DNA of 64,000 nucleotides from Scalesia atractyloides (Eukaryota > Streptophyta > Magnoliopsida > Asterales > Asteraceae). The notes under the pieces were generated by a model. It did not search any database, was not told where the DNA came from, and saw nothing but the letters and a program-made list of their open reading frames with translations. The position numbers were made by a program, and so were the translations under genes. Location: NCBI GenBank assembly GCA_947069175.1, contig CAMTDV010000013.1, forward strand, positions 25,609,857-25,673,856, in the 5' to 3' direction. Below, in pieces: positions 22,129 through 33,264 of the stretch; the first letter of the stretch is position 1, and every line of letters begins with the position of its first letter.

Positions 22129-23136
22129 AATCACCTAGTTTCAATCTAGGGGACGACTAGGTGATGATGATACGGTCGACAACAACGACTAGGTGTTAAG
22201 GATAGGGAGTGACGGCGCATGGAGAGGTAACGGAACTAAGGGTATGTGGTTAGTCTTGGTTAATCACACGCTAAATAGGGTTCTCTAGTGTTTTTCAGGT
22301 GTAACCTTAATTCCTTCCTTGAGCCTCCCACTTATAATCATTTTCACGTAAACCTTGGAGTAAACTTCCGTTTTACTCCCTGTGGTTTGGTCGTTTTAAC
22401 GGTTTTACCGTTTAAAAACAACCATTCTCCTCCTTGAAGTTTCCATTTTATTGCTAGTTTGCTTCACACCTCTAACTCCATCCAAAGTATCTGTTAGCTA
22501 AAAGGGTATTTTGGTAATTTTGTGGATAAAGTAAGGACAATTTGGTAATTTTACATTTAACGATATACTCTATATAAAATATACATACAACACATACATA
22601 GTCTCTGCCTCTTTATCTCTTCCCCCATCTCTCTCTACATAAGCTTTCTCTCTCTTCTCCATGGCCACCGGTCAACGTCACCACCACTTCCCCCGCCTAA
22701 TTCTCCATCACCGCCGGTCAACGTCACCACCACCCTCTGCCCATACCACACTGCTAACAAGCACCACCGTTCTCCCTCTTTCTAAATCCTAACCACCACC
22801 ATCGTATACCAATTTCTTTTTTCTCTCTTTAAACTGTCGGGCACCACAATCAGCAGCTAACCAAAACATGTCCAAAGCCATGAACCGTCACACCACCACC
22901 ATCGTTGCCTTAATACTGCATCCGGATCTATTTAAAAACGACATCTTTCTTGGATATGATTTCATGGTTTTCTTGTTTAGATATGTAGATCTGCAAACGA
23001 AAGGATGGTTTCACTAGAGGTAGGTTTCAATTTAGGGGTGTATTTGTCTGTTTTTTCGATTTGGATTAGGTTTAACTTGGGGTTGGGTTCAATTTGGTGT
23101 GGGGTTCTGATTTGGGGTTGGATTCGATTTGGTGTT
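22129..23136. other. Noncoding spacer with leader-like repeats
   Basis: No long frame. 22360-22560 resembles widespread plant repeat text (TTTACTCCCTGTGGTTTGG). At 22565-22580 TATATAAAATATA could be a TATA box, followed by C/T-rich leader sequence with CACCACCAC runs (22610-22900), similar in kind to 19620-19870. Probably decayed mobile DNA. Confidence 0.45.
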
Positions 23137-25578
23137 TGTAACGCTCCGCATTTTGTACCCCTTATTTAGAAAGTGTAATGGTATTTTTATTTATGGAAAC
23201 CTGTATTCGTATCATGTTCATATTTCATTTACAGCTTTGTATACCGAGATAATCTTGATCATAATGAAATCCTTATTTTATACGTACGTGTCATACTTAC
23301 AATCAATCATATAATTACTTGTTTATTCGCAAAACGACACTTGTTATACGTGCAATTGTTCATACTTACATTCTCGATACTCGAATTATACTTGCACACG
23401 TTTTACATATTTGAAAACATGCAACATGCATAAGTTTTAGTATCAAATGATGAAAGAATCAAAGTTCAGGGACTAAATTGCAATAAACTCTAAAATCTAG
23501 CAAAAAGAGGTGTGGCGCTACACGACCACAAACCCAATTCACTGTGGCGGGGCGCCAAGCTCCTTAATCCGCATAAACCCATTTCCCAGCTGCGGTTGGC
23601 CACTTTTCCCCACCTATTTCTTCCCCAATCACCTTTAAACTACATTAAAGCTCTAACCCTAATCAACCACTATATAAACAAGCTTCATATCACCCATTTT
23701 CACTTTCCCAACTCACTTACACTCTCAAAATATTCTCAACTCAGCTTAAAATCCAAGTTTGAGGCTGGATCCTCTAAGTTCAAAAATGAGCTAAATCTCA
23801 CTTTTCTACATTTTATCTTCATCTCTTCTTCCTCTACAAAGCTTGTAACACCTCTAGGAGTGTTTCCACGAGTTTACCATGGTAAACTAAGGTGGAACAT
23901 CACCATTTTGAGGTCTAATATTTTAGTTTTGGAAGAATATATTATAAACTTTTATAAAACTTAACTTTTATTCATGAATCTTATTCTTAATATGTTCCTA
24001 AACCCATCTATGGTTATGGGACTTGTTTGAGATTGATTCTTATGAGTTTAGAAGTGCAAACACCCTCGAAACTTTCTATTTTGTTAGGGTTTAGACAACC
24101 TACAAGTGATGAAACCATCCAAGTCTACCATTGTTCATATGGCAAGACTTGTGTTTTGGTAAAGATGTGAACCTTGGAAGCCTTAGCTATCCTAAACTTG
24201 TTCCATCACCTCACTTGGTGTTTTATTCATATTCACTAAGTAGTTTCCTAGTCCTAAAGTAAGTTGACCTCGCCTCACCTCCAACATTTTCCATGTTGGT
24301 ATAACGTGCCCGGGTTGTTCTTATTTGGCTACCTAGTAACTTAGTAGATTAGTTTACATTCTTGTCATTCATGACCAACCGGGTTTACCAACTATGTTAG
24401 TAAGCTTTGTGCTTTGGTGAATCATACAAAGAGCTATACAACCTCCATGGTTGACTTACATGAATTCTATGATAATATATGATGGACATACTATATAAGA
24501 TATACTATATAATATATGAATACATACATAATCGAACTCTTGATGTTGACCGAATCATGGTTACATGTCATGAAAATAGGTTATATTATCTATAATCTAA
24601 ACTTCTCGTTACGATTCTAATGGGCGAATTTCGACCCATGAAATCACATGAAATAATAGTGTCAAAAAGAGTGTTTAAGGCTAGATAATTATTTTCATAT
24701 ACATACTATACTTAGAATTCCGAATCCAAACTCTCCACCAACTCCGAATACTCACACACCTTCCTTCCCCCATGTAGGGTAACTTCGGTGTTGCATCCTC
24801 CAAATTTAGTGACTCTCGAATTGCTACGAACGTTTTGCAAAACTGTGAGTAAACTCGAATCCCGTTTTACTTTTAACAATTTTGGGTGCAATACATATAT
24901 GCTATTAAAATCATGCCATCACATACTTTGTGCTTAAATCACAAAACAAAAAATCCAATATACATGCTTAATACGTTGTACCTGAACTCGTATATTCTAG
25001 AATTCTTTGTGCTTTATATTTATCATTAACTTCGTACGTGCCTCCCTTAACATGTATAGTGCTATAGGATTAACGCACCACCCGTATTCTTGAGGTCATG
25101 TTAAGTAAACAAAACGGTCTATACATTGCTATGATTAGATTACGCTAGCGGGAATATTTGGATTGACACACATAGTTGCATGCTAGTATCGTATGTTAGT
25201 ATTAAATTCGCAATTATGCCATGTGATTTGTTTAAACTTTTATACTTATGCTAGTTAACAAACTTGTATGCTCGCTAATACTTTTGTATTGAACTATACT
25301 TTAATACGCATTCAAGTAAATTGATGATGCTGATAATGAACAGAATCTAGTAGGATGACTAGAAACACCCTTTAATTTAGTACTTTTGTTGTACTTTGTT
25401 TTTGTTCAACATGTTGTAATTTGCTTCAAAACGATTGTACTTGTCTCTTACCAATGAAAGGAAATTTACGCTTAATTAATTTTTTTACAATTAGTGTTAT
25501 GACGACTCTTGCAATCTATTTTGTCCGGCCCCGATGTTTCTGCCATCGGTTAGGGTGTGACAGATTGGTATCAGATCC
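23137..25578 (+). mobile_element. Isolated gypsy LTR with tRNA-Met primer binding site
   Basis: The LTR (23137-25562, 2426 bases) starts TGTAACGCTCCGC and ends GGGTGTGACA. A TATA box (CTATATAAAC) is near 23670. After GAT comes TGGTATCAGATCC (25566-25578), matching the 3' end of initiator tRNA-Met over the first ten bases. About 50 bases later recognisable internal sequence ends, so the body and the 3' LTR are missing. The termini resemble the Tekay/Del-like families and the gag-only element at 28102. Confidence 0.8.
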
Positions 25579-26564
25579 ATAACTATAGGGAATTAGGAAA
25601 AAATTGCCATGATTAAGGCAAAACCATTAAAACAACCAAATCAAAGAAAGCAAAACGAAAGTTTACTCTAAACATTAATATGTAAACTTAAGCCCAAAGT
25701 TAACTCTTACCTCCGGCCCACCAGGATAAAGAGTTTTATTTAAATTAGGTTTATTAGATTCGTGGTTTATTTAACTAATAAGCCCATTTGATTAATTACC
25801 TAATAATATATAATTTATATTATCTATACTATATTATAATGCATGAGGTAGGAGCATTTTAAGATACCCAAAAAATAAGAACTTTTCACCCTTAATTTAA
25901 AGATACATCCCTAAAATGAGGGTAACTTAGTCTTTTAAACAATAATTATATTTTAGCCCCCAAAGTTGTCACACTTAAATCCCTAAGTTTTAACATAATT
26001 GTAGATAATTAGTTACATTTTCCCCTTCCATGACAAACTTATAATTCTTTTACGTATTCTTGCTCTATCTTATTAACTATAATGTTTTAAAAAAAATCCA
26101 AAGACAGCATGACGACCTACTCATTTTGTAAACGTTTCGATAGTTGTTTTGTTAAGTATTGGCGTGCGAATTAAAAGGTACAAGTAGATGATGCCTTAGT
26201 GTACAAGTGATTAAAGAACAACGTACTTGGTCATATTGTCAAGTGATTAAATAACGTCAATTCCACCAAATGTTTAATAGCTAATTTTATAATTTTGATT
26301 AAGATTACAAGTGGGTGGAAATTTATTAATACAAGCAACATACCGGAAAAGAGTATTTTTGCCAAGAATCCTTTGAGTATTTCTGAAGACAATATGTTCC
26401 CGTTCAAGCAGAAAAGAAAACAGTTTCTCATTTGACTTAGCTTTTTCATGACAATCAACAAGGTTCAAGGTCAAACAATTCCGCAAGTTGGAGTTATCTT
26501 CCGAAGTCGGTATTTTTGAATGGACAACTTTATGTCGCTTAATAAGAGGGATATCACGTGCTAA
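25579..26564. other. AT-rich region with a Helitron-like 5' terminus
   Basis: No gene seen. At 25823 TCTATACTATATTATAATGC, preceded by A, resembles the 5' end of plant Helitrons, and the following text (GGAGCATTTTAAGATACCC) also has that character. A matching 3' hairpin plus CTRR end was not found with confidence; a CCACTAGA near 27350 is a weak candidate. Confidence 0.35.
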
Positions 26565-27114
26565 TATCCTTCCAAAGACATCATACGAGATGAGGTATAC
26601 ACCTCAAATGTTGTCTATCGAGAGGTGCTACGTGACGAACGAACTGGTTTGTCAGAGAATGTGATGATTTTTATGCATTTGGTGGTTTACGCAGTTATAT
26701 TAATTCTAAATATAGTTACATCATTTTATTATTTTACACACTTTGGTCTCTTTTACTCACTTATTTTATTTTTCTCTTACATATTAAGAATTTGTATGGA
26801 TAAGACAAAGAGAAAAATGGAAGATGTGTCAGGTATATACCTATCAATCATATATTATATATAACAATAACATGATAAAACATATGTAACTAAAATACTT
26901 AACATTTTTTTCAATTCCCCAAACTGCTCTAGCTACTACTACTGATGTATCAGTTAAAGAGATGAACAAAGAAGAAACTCATCCTCCAAAAGATGTAACA
27001 ATCAAAGAAGAAGAGATACAAAACGTCCTAGAGGACGCTCATCTCGATGATGATAAATGGTGTTGTGACATTGTAGATGACATCCTTGAGATGTTTAAGC
27101 TGTATGATTACTAA
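26565..27114 (+). CDS. Possible two-exon gene for a small membrane protein, 5' end undefined
   Basis: A frame opens after a stop at 26562 and runs to 26832. It contains a hydrophobic stretch of about 45 residues (HLVVYAVILILNIVTSFYYF, then FGLFYSLILFFSYIL), suggesting two membrane segments, followed by the basic KTKRKMEDVS. A donor GTATAT at 26833 and an acceptor ending CTCTAG at 26932 define a 100-base intron with a T-rich 3' end. Splicing keeps phase 1 and joins an acidic second exon (26933-27114: EEETHPPKD-like, DDDKWCCDIVDDILEMFKLY) ending in TAA. No in-frame ATG precedes the first membrane segment except Met codons within it near 26664, so the first exon may be missing. I do not recognise the family. 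It could be host-derived or captured by the Helitron-like segment. Confidence 0.4.
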
Positions 27115-27462
27115 ATTGATCTCATAATGATGCAAAGTACTCGACACTTGAGATTTTAGTTTTCAACTTTTATGTTTAAGACTTATCTTTCCTTATTTCT
27201 GTGCTACTTTACATAACTTTTATTTATGTTTAAGACTTATTTTTCCTTATTCGTATGTTACTTTATTACATAAATGGTTTCTTGAAGTACTTAATAATTT
27301 AAAATATTAAATCTAATAGTTACTAGACATGTGTAACGCTTATAACATATATCCACTAGAATAATACTACCATAAATATTATACGAATAACAAAACTACA
27401 AGAAAAAGTGCTGCAATGTAAGGTGTCACCCCCGCCGAATCCATGGGCACCATACTAGTGTG
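27115..27462. other. AT-rich spacer
   Basis: It lies between the two-exon frame and the Tat-2 LTR. No gene or clear repeat seen. Confidence 0.5.
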
Positions 27463-28101
27463 TGAAGAAACACTGGACCAACTATATCCGGATATATCTA
27501 GGTTCTGGTACAAAGTCTCTTCATATAAAGGTTCTCTTGTTTGCTTCATCGGTATGATCTTGGTTCAAGCTTACTACAAAACTGAAAACATCTTTAGTCT
27601 CGTCACGGGAGAAAAGGGGGAGGGTTTCCTCGTGATCACACTCCGGCTTGAGAATAAGTATCAAGGTTTGCAAAGGATAATGCAAGTAATTAGTGAGTGG
27701 GCAAGAAACAATGTGTTTTACCTTGAGGTGTGACCCTTACTTTATTGTCGGAGAGATGTATGCAGGAAATGGGCTGATGGGCCTTGGGCCTAAAACCGAC
27801 AACCAGGAATATCCATTCTCTCTCCTCTGCTACGACCGTTAACGATCTCAGGCAGGAGGGGCGCTTGGCGCACGGTAGATGGGGCCACGTGTCCTAGCAG
27901 TTGTCCTTGTTGTCGGGTCTGTCATCAGCCGTTAGTGGAGATCGTGTGACAGTCGCAGGCGTGAGCTGGTTGGTGCCACGTGTATGTCCTTGCGTACTTT
28001 TTGTCCTCTGCATGACTGCTCGTCATGCAACGGTCTAACACAACCTGCCGAGCGGTTATTGGGTCACAGCTCTACCACTTTGTACCGTTGTACTTGATCA
28101 A
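27463..28101 (-). repeat. 3' LTR of Tat-2, U5-side part
   Basis: It starts TGAAGAAACACTGG, as does the Tat-1 LTR at 17038. It shares the blocks CACTCCGGC/T, ATGGGCTGATGGGCCTTGGG, CCACGTGT, ACACAACCTGCCGAGC and GGGTCACAGCTCT. It is cut after ATCAA (28097-28101) by the gag-only element. The rest of the LTR is at 37132-37500. Confidence 0.82.
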
Positions 28102-28284
28102 TGTAACATCCGTCAAAAACTGGGTTAACCAAACCCGCTTCGTTTATTAACCGAACAACCAGTTAAAAATTTCGTTGCATATTTAATGCTCAAATTAATT
28201 TTAAACGATACATAATTAATAAGTATATTAGAATTTAAAATTTATATTTGAAAATTTATTAAAAAATAGTGAGAAAAAAATTAA

Positions 28285-28371
28285 ATGCTGAAGCCGGGTT
28301 TCGAACCCGGGTCAGCCGGGTAAATCCCAAGTCTTAACTCACACTACATCCTACCACTCCGCCACTTGTGT
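28285..28371 (-). other. tRNA-like module A in the 5' LTR
   Basis: On the minus strand an A-box-like TGGCGGAGTGG (plus 28354-28364) is followed about 45 bases later by a perfect T-arm CCGGGTTCGAAACCCGG (28294-28310) holding a B box. Spacing and A box recall class II (Ser/Leu) tRNAs. An acceptor stem is not convincing. Also present in the 3' LTR and in the solo LTR at 43547. Confidence 0.7.
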
Positions 28372-29370
28372 TACTTGGTGAAATACTGAAACAATTAATA
28401 CTTAATATAAAACTCGAAGTCAAAATTTGTCACTCAGCGCGCCCAAATCATTCTCGCCAAATCCCGACGAATTCGTCAATCATTGACGTTTTCTTTTGTC
28501 ATAACCGATGCATTTACATCCACGCCGGTTATAACTGAAAAACCTTAATGTCACTCATTCAAATCATCAAACCATAACCGAAAATGTTGAATTCGAAACC
28601 GGAAATGCAATTATACCTGAATTATATTTTATTCATCAGTGAGCTCGCGAGTTTATCAAAATTACACTCTCCATTTCGCTCAGTAAACCTCGCCGCAGTC
28701 GCCGGAATCCTCTAAAAATTAACCGGAAATTTTCGCCGGAAAACCGAATTCATTCCATCCTTTCTGTTTACTCTAAAATAAGATTTTTAGAGCTCATACC
28801 GACATCACCCACACTCACCTTAAACTCTCTGAAGAATCTCTGTCGCAAGAAATACATCGCCGGAATTCTCTGCAAGTCGCCGAAAAACCGAGACTCACCT
28901 CAGAACGGTAAATACCTCGACTCTTTCTATCTCAATCCGTTGTTAGACTATTGCTAACTTCAATCCATCACGCAGAATCAATCCCAGACGTCGTTGCCGA
29001 ATATTCAACTTTCGCCGGAAAACTTCTGGAATTTCCAGAATCTCGTTGAGAATCGGTATAGTCATCTAAACCTTCTGTTTATCATTGTTTAGTAACTCAA
29101 TTTCACGTCTAAGCAATCAAAACTGCTAATTGATCCTAACAGCCGAAGTTCACAAAACAGAGCCGACAAATCCTTGCCGGAGTTCTGTGAAAGACACCTG
29201 TTCGGTACATCCTTTCCCCAAACCCTCTCCGTTCATTACCTTTCAATTTCTTATAAAGTTCGTTAATTTAACTTAACAAGTAACAGTTTGGTTAACCGAT
29301 GTCTGTGTTTTGAACGAAGAAGATGAAGTCGGCCTAGTGTATAAGATTAATTAAAATCAGTATTATGAAT

Positions 29371-29786
29371 GGGTTAGACACACAGTCCAGCGGTGGACTG
29401 TGTGCAAACAATACGCATACGTCCCGAGTTCGATCCTTGACACACGCACATTCTCGGTAATAAAAATGTTCCTTTTTAAACTGAACCGGATAACTCACAG
29501 AATCATGTTAAATATAATAAAAACCGGAATATTAACAAGGTTAGACACACAGTCCAGCGGTGGACTGTGTGCAACACTAACTCGCACGTCCCGGGTTCGA
29601 GACTGGTTAACGGCACCGGTTCAATACAATTAAAATCCTTTTTAAAATAAATGATTTTCGGATTAACTTAAATAGTGTATAAATATAATTAAAAACAGAA
29701 ATATTTCGGGTTAGACACGTAGCTCAGTTGGTAGAGCTGCGTGCACGCGTACGGGAGGTCACGGGTTCGAGTCTCATTCAGTGCAA
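29371..29786 (+). repeat. Array of three tRNA-like modules (B1, B2, C) in the 5' LTR
   Basis: Three units begin with GTTAGACAC and end with a GGTTCGA-type B box. B1 (29373-29441) and B2 (29540-29612) have the D-arm region converted to a perfect 11-bp hairpin CACACAGTCCA-GCGG-TGGACTGTGTG (29379-29404 and 29546-29571). C (29710-29786) keeps a canonical TAGCTCAGTTGGTAGAGC D-arm/A box (29720 on) and a GGGTTCGAGTC B box at 29763-29773. Spacing is about 170 bases. Acceptor stems are poor, so these are tRNA-derived modules and not tRNA genes. Confidence 0.8.
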
Positions 29787-30948
29787 TAATATTCACCACC
29801 GAACCGGTCAACGGTCAACGGTCAACAGTCGTGGTCAACGGTCAAAAGTCAACATTTTTTTTAATATTTTTATATATTTATTTAATTTAAAAATCAATTA
29901 AAAATACTTAAAAATAACGTTTTTAGAGTTAGAAAATAGCTTAAACTCACAAAAATATATCCAAAAATCCTATTAAAATTGTTAATAAAATCCACTTATT
30001 TACCGTACCTTTTCGTTATTAAATAGGTTAGTTTTTCCTCGTCGATCAATCCTCTAAACTCGTGCGCATTCAACATCATCCACCGAACGCACCCAATGTG
30101 AGTGAATCTCTACAAATTCCCCGTTTTAATCACGTTTTTGGGGTGTATCATGTGTCTTATTACTTATCACATTTAAACTATTGTGCATCTGTCATATTCA
30201 TGAACAAATGTGTATTCAACTTGTATCAACTGTTTGTGTGGTTATTGTTTAGATTAAATTTATCATTTCCAGTACATACATTATCATAGGCCGCCGCTCC
30301 CCATTACATTATGAGCGTTTAGCTGTTCCCCATTACATTATGAGCGTGAACCAGGCGTTGCCAACATACGATCGGCTCCGTTTGATTGACACTTGATCGC
30401 ACAGACATTTATCATAGGCCGTCTGTTCCCCATTACATTATGAGCGTGAACGTGACGTCGCCAACATATACAGTTTCATTCATGTGTTATATTCATGCAA
30501 GTTGGTTTGTTATTGTAAGTTATTGTTTGTTGTTGTTATTGTTATTGTATGTTATTGTTTGTTATGGTTATTGTTATTGTATGTTTATTTACGTTTGTTC
30601 ACATATGATTATTGCACAATTTTTCCATATTAAATACAACAAGAAATAAATAATAAATGTTTTCGAACAAGGTTCACTCGCCAACTTTTTGTTGACCCAA
30701 AAAACCATATTTACACATGATACAGGTGAACAGGATGAAGCAAGGAAAACATAGGAAATTGCCTAAGAAGAAAAATAATGAAGTTTAGAAGGATGTATAG
30801 AACATGTTGTATTTGTTTGATTTGATTGTATGATTCCTTTTAAATTGTAATAATAAATATGAAACATTATAATAAATGTCATGAGCTTTGATGAAAACCC
30901 AATCATGCCCCGATCACCTTTTCCGCTGCGGGTCGGGGTGTGACAGAT

Positions 30949-30960
30949 TGGTATCAGAGC
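30949..30960 (+). other. Primer binding site of the gag-only element
   Basis: TGGTATCAGAGC, three bases after the LTR, is complementary to the 3' end of plant initiator tRNA-Met. The text from 30961 to 31787 is noncoding leader. Confidence 0.9.
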
Positions 30961-31787
30961 TTTTGACTATAGGGATATAGGATAGGTTATTAGACCCTTA
31001 GAGCCTATACTATAGTTGATTAGATTTTAATTGTTTATGTGGTTACATGCAAACTCATGATGTTTATTTCTTTCATATTTATTACATACACAAATGCATG
31101 CAAACACTTCCAATATTACATTTTGTGATACATAATGAATTATACTTACAGTCAAACATACATACTTACATACACATTCATCATACATATTTCAATGTTC
31201 ACACATTCAATTCATCTTCATATTTCCGTTCAAGATTTGGTCGCATTTTTCATTTTTCAAATCTCATCAAAGTGAGTTCTACGACGGGCATGTAGTAACT
31301 GTAAGGGTACAAGTACCGGTAGTCGGAACGTCCTGTCTAGGTTGGTATTCGTATAAATCCAATATAACGGACCAGTTTGCCTACCTGGGGACTAACGATG
31401 AGAGTACAAAGGACCTATTAGGCCAAAGCATGCCACACCAAACGTCGTTCGAACTAACCTCACTTTGAGGTGTCACCGTGTCCACACCTGGATACATTCC
31501 GAATATCATACGTTACATACTTATTTCTTGATTTTCTCCGGGTTTTAGTGTACGTAACCAGGCTAACACATGCGAACCATATGAAAAACCCGGTAATCAT
31601 GGGGGCCCACATGATTACGAAGGTGAAGTATGGCGGCATGCAAGGCCCAATTACGAGCAAAGCCCAAGACATCCTATGGATGTAGTAGATTTATTATTTT
31701 ATATTTATTTTATGAATGTTCATTACTAAATACGACACATGATCCCAAAAACATCCAACTCATACTCTTGATATGTATCCCTTGTAG

Positions 31788-33131
31788 ATGTCTTCAAATT
31801 CCACTCGTAGGAAGATGAGAGCAGGAAAAGCCCGCGAGCGCATGGCTGCCCAAATCGCTCAACAAATGGCTGCCGTAATACCCAACATTGTAGTTCAAGT
31901 TCAACAAGCCCTTACCGCTAATTCCGTCAATCAAGAAGATCAAAATGTTGTCGACCCTCCCCCAATTACCACTAAATGCACCTTCAAGCATTTCAAATCC
32001 TGCGACCCTACAAAATACGAAGGGACTGAAGGTGTCACCGCTCTCCTCCATTGGTTTGAAGAAATGGAAAACATTTTTCTAAATTGCGATTGCCCCAATG
32101 ATCGCAAAGTGCGATATGCTACTGGTCGTTTACTTGGAATAACACTTACATGGTGGAATACAGAGAAGGCCAAGCGAGGTGTTGAAGATGCTATGACTTT
32201 GACTTGGGAAGAGTTGAAGGAAATCATGACAAGACGCTTTTGCCCAAGAAGCGAAATCAAGGAATTGGAGGATGAGTTCTATTCTTTGAAACAAAAGGAA
32301 GGCGACCACACCACACACAACAAGAGATTCCTCGAATTAAATCAAATGTTTCCCAACTTGTTCACTCCCCTCTACCGTTTAATCGGGCACTACATTCGAG
32401 GTCTTCCTTCAAAAATTCAAGACTCTGTAATAAGTACCACACCTGCAACTTTGGAAGCAGCAATGGAGTTAGCTACAGAGCTCACCGAGAACCGCATACG
32501 AAATAAGGACTTCAAGGAGGAGAAGAAGAAGGATAAAGCATCAACTGAAACCTCAAACTCCCCCCAAACCGAATCCCCTTCTCAACCCATTTCTAAGAGA
32601 AAACGAGATGGGCAACTTTTCGCTGTCACCCAACGCAATCAACCAGCCTCACAAGCCATACCCCTCCAAGCTATCCCAATCACTCAAGTAGCACCAAACT
32701 CAACTTACCCAAATAAGAAACCTTACCTAGGACCTCACCCTCGATGTAACACCTGTTTTTATCACCATCCATCTACCTTACCTTGTCGACTATGTGCGCA
32801 TTGTGGACGCTATGATCATTTGAGCAAGGCTTGCCGCACCGCTCAAAACCAAATCTCACCCCCTACTCAAAACATGATCCAAACATATCAACCACCACAA
32901 TACCCCACGCTCCCATATGTTCGAGCTTGTTTCAATTGTGGCGACCCTACCCACTTTAGAAACACGTGCCCTCGATTGGATAACATCATAAACGCCCAAG
33001 CCCAAGCAAACCCAGTTAACCAAGCAAATCAAGAAAACCTAACCACTAGGCCACCAGCAAGAGGAAGAGTTTTAAACATCAACGCCAATCCTGATGAAGA
33101 TAATGACGGCCCAAACAAACCACCCAACTAG
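31788..33131 (+). CDS. gag: Gag of the gag-only element, intact frame
   Basis: A 447-codon frame from ATG 31788 to TAG 33129-33131, without stops. Residues about 65-75 read CTFKHFKSCDPTKYEGTEG, the start of a retrotrans_gag capsid-like domain that continues (WFEEMENIFLNC, VRYATGRLLGITLTWWN, WEELKEIMTRRFCPRSE) to about residue 225. A Lys/Glu- and Pro-rich linker with KRKRDG follows. Two CX2CX4HX4C zinc knuckles are at C336-C349 and C381-C394. The end (ARGRVLNINAN) corresponds to the text that in full gypsy elements leads into the protease, so the frame stops just before the protease would start. The role would be RNA binding and particle assembly. The open frame despite missing pol suggests recent activity or selection on gag. 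Confidence 0.92.
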   Translation: MSSNSTRRKMRAGKARERMAAQIAQQMAAVIPNIVVQVQQALTANSVNQEDQNVVDPPPITTKCTFKHFKSCDPTKYEGTEGVTALLHWFEEMENIFLNCDCPNDRKVRYATGRLLGITLTWWNTEKAKRGVEDAMTLTWEELKEIMTRRFCPRSEIKELEDEFYSLKQKEGDHTTHNKRFLELNQMFPNLFTPLYRLIGHYIRGLPSKIQDSVISTTPATLEAAMELATELTENRIRNKDFKEEKKKDKASTETSNSPQTESPSQPISKRKRDGQLFAVTQRNQPASQAIPLQAIPITQVAPNSTYPNKKPYLGPHPRCNTCFYHHPSTLPCRLCAHCGRYDHLSKACRTAQNQISPPTQNMIQTYQPPQYPTLPYVRACFNCGDPTHFRNTCPRLDNIINAQAQANPVNQANQENLTTRPPARGRVLNINANPDEDNDGPNKPPN

Positions 33132-33264
33132 TCTCCTTCACCAAACATCAAGATTCAACTCCAACCATTTAGTTTTTATGTTTCTCTTTATGTTATCTCA
33201 ATTTTCATGTATACCAGTTATAAATTGGAAATTTATCCAAGGATCTTAATGCGAAATTCTATTC

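Larger units (their letters stand above)
28102..30945 (+). repeat. 5' LTR of the gag-only element
   Basis: It is 2844 bases, TGTAACATCC to GGTGTGACA. It holds one minus-strand and three plus-strand tRNA-like modules (listed separately), C/A-rich leader text with CGCCGGA runs (28690-29060), and a minisatellite in which TCCCCATTACATTATGAGCG occurs at 30298, 30327 and 30427, followed by GTTATTGTTATT-type simple repeats (30510-30590). Confidence 0.9.

Noticed and set aside
22141..22165. CCTAGTTTCAATCTAGG palindrome as a terminator or attachment site
   Set aside because: Single short inverted repeat with no context; likely chance or flank of the poly(A) insertion.
23512..23964. 150-codon frame in the isolated LTR
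   Set aside because: Spans the TATA box and leader of the LTR, low-complexity composition, no motif.
26231..26486. Overlapping minus-strand frames of 70-76 codons
   Set aside because: No motif; they lie just upstream of the better-supported plus-strand two-exon frame and are AT-rich.
29710..29786. A functional tRNA gene from the TAGCTCAGTTGGTAGAGC and GGGTTCGAGTC boxes
   Set aside because: The acceptor stem does not pair in canonical register, and the module repeats inside three LTR copies; it is called tRNA-like only.
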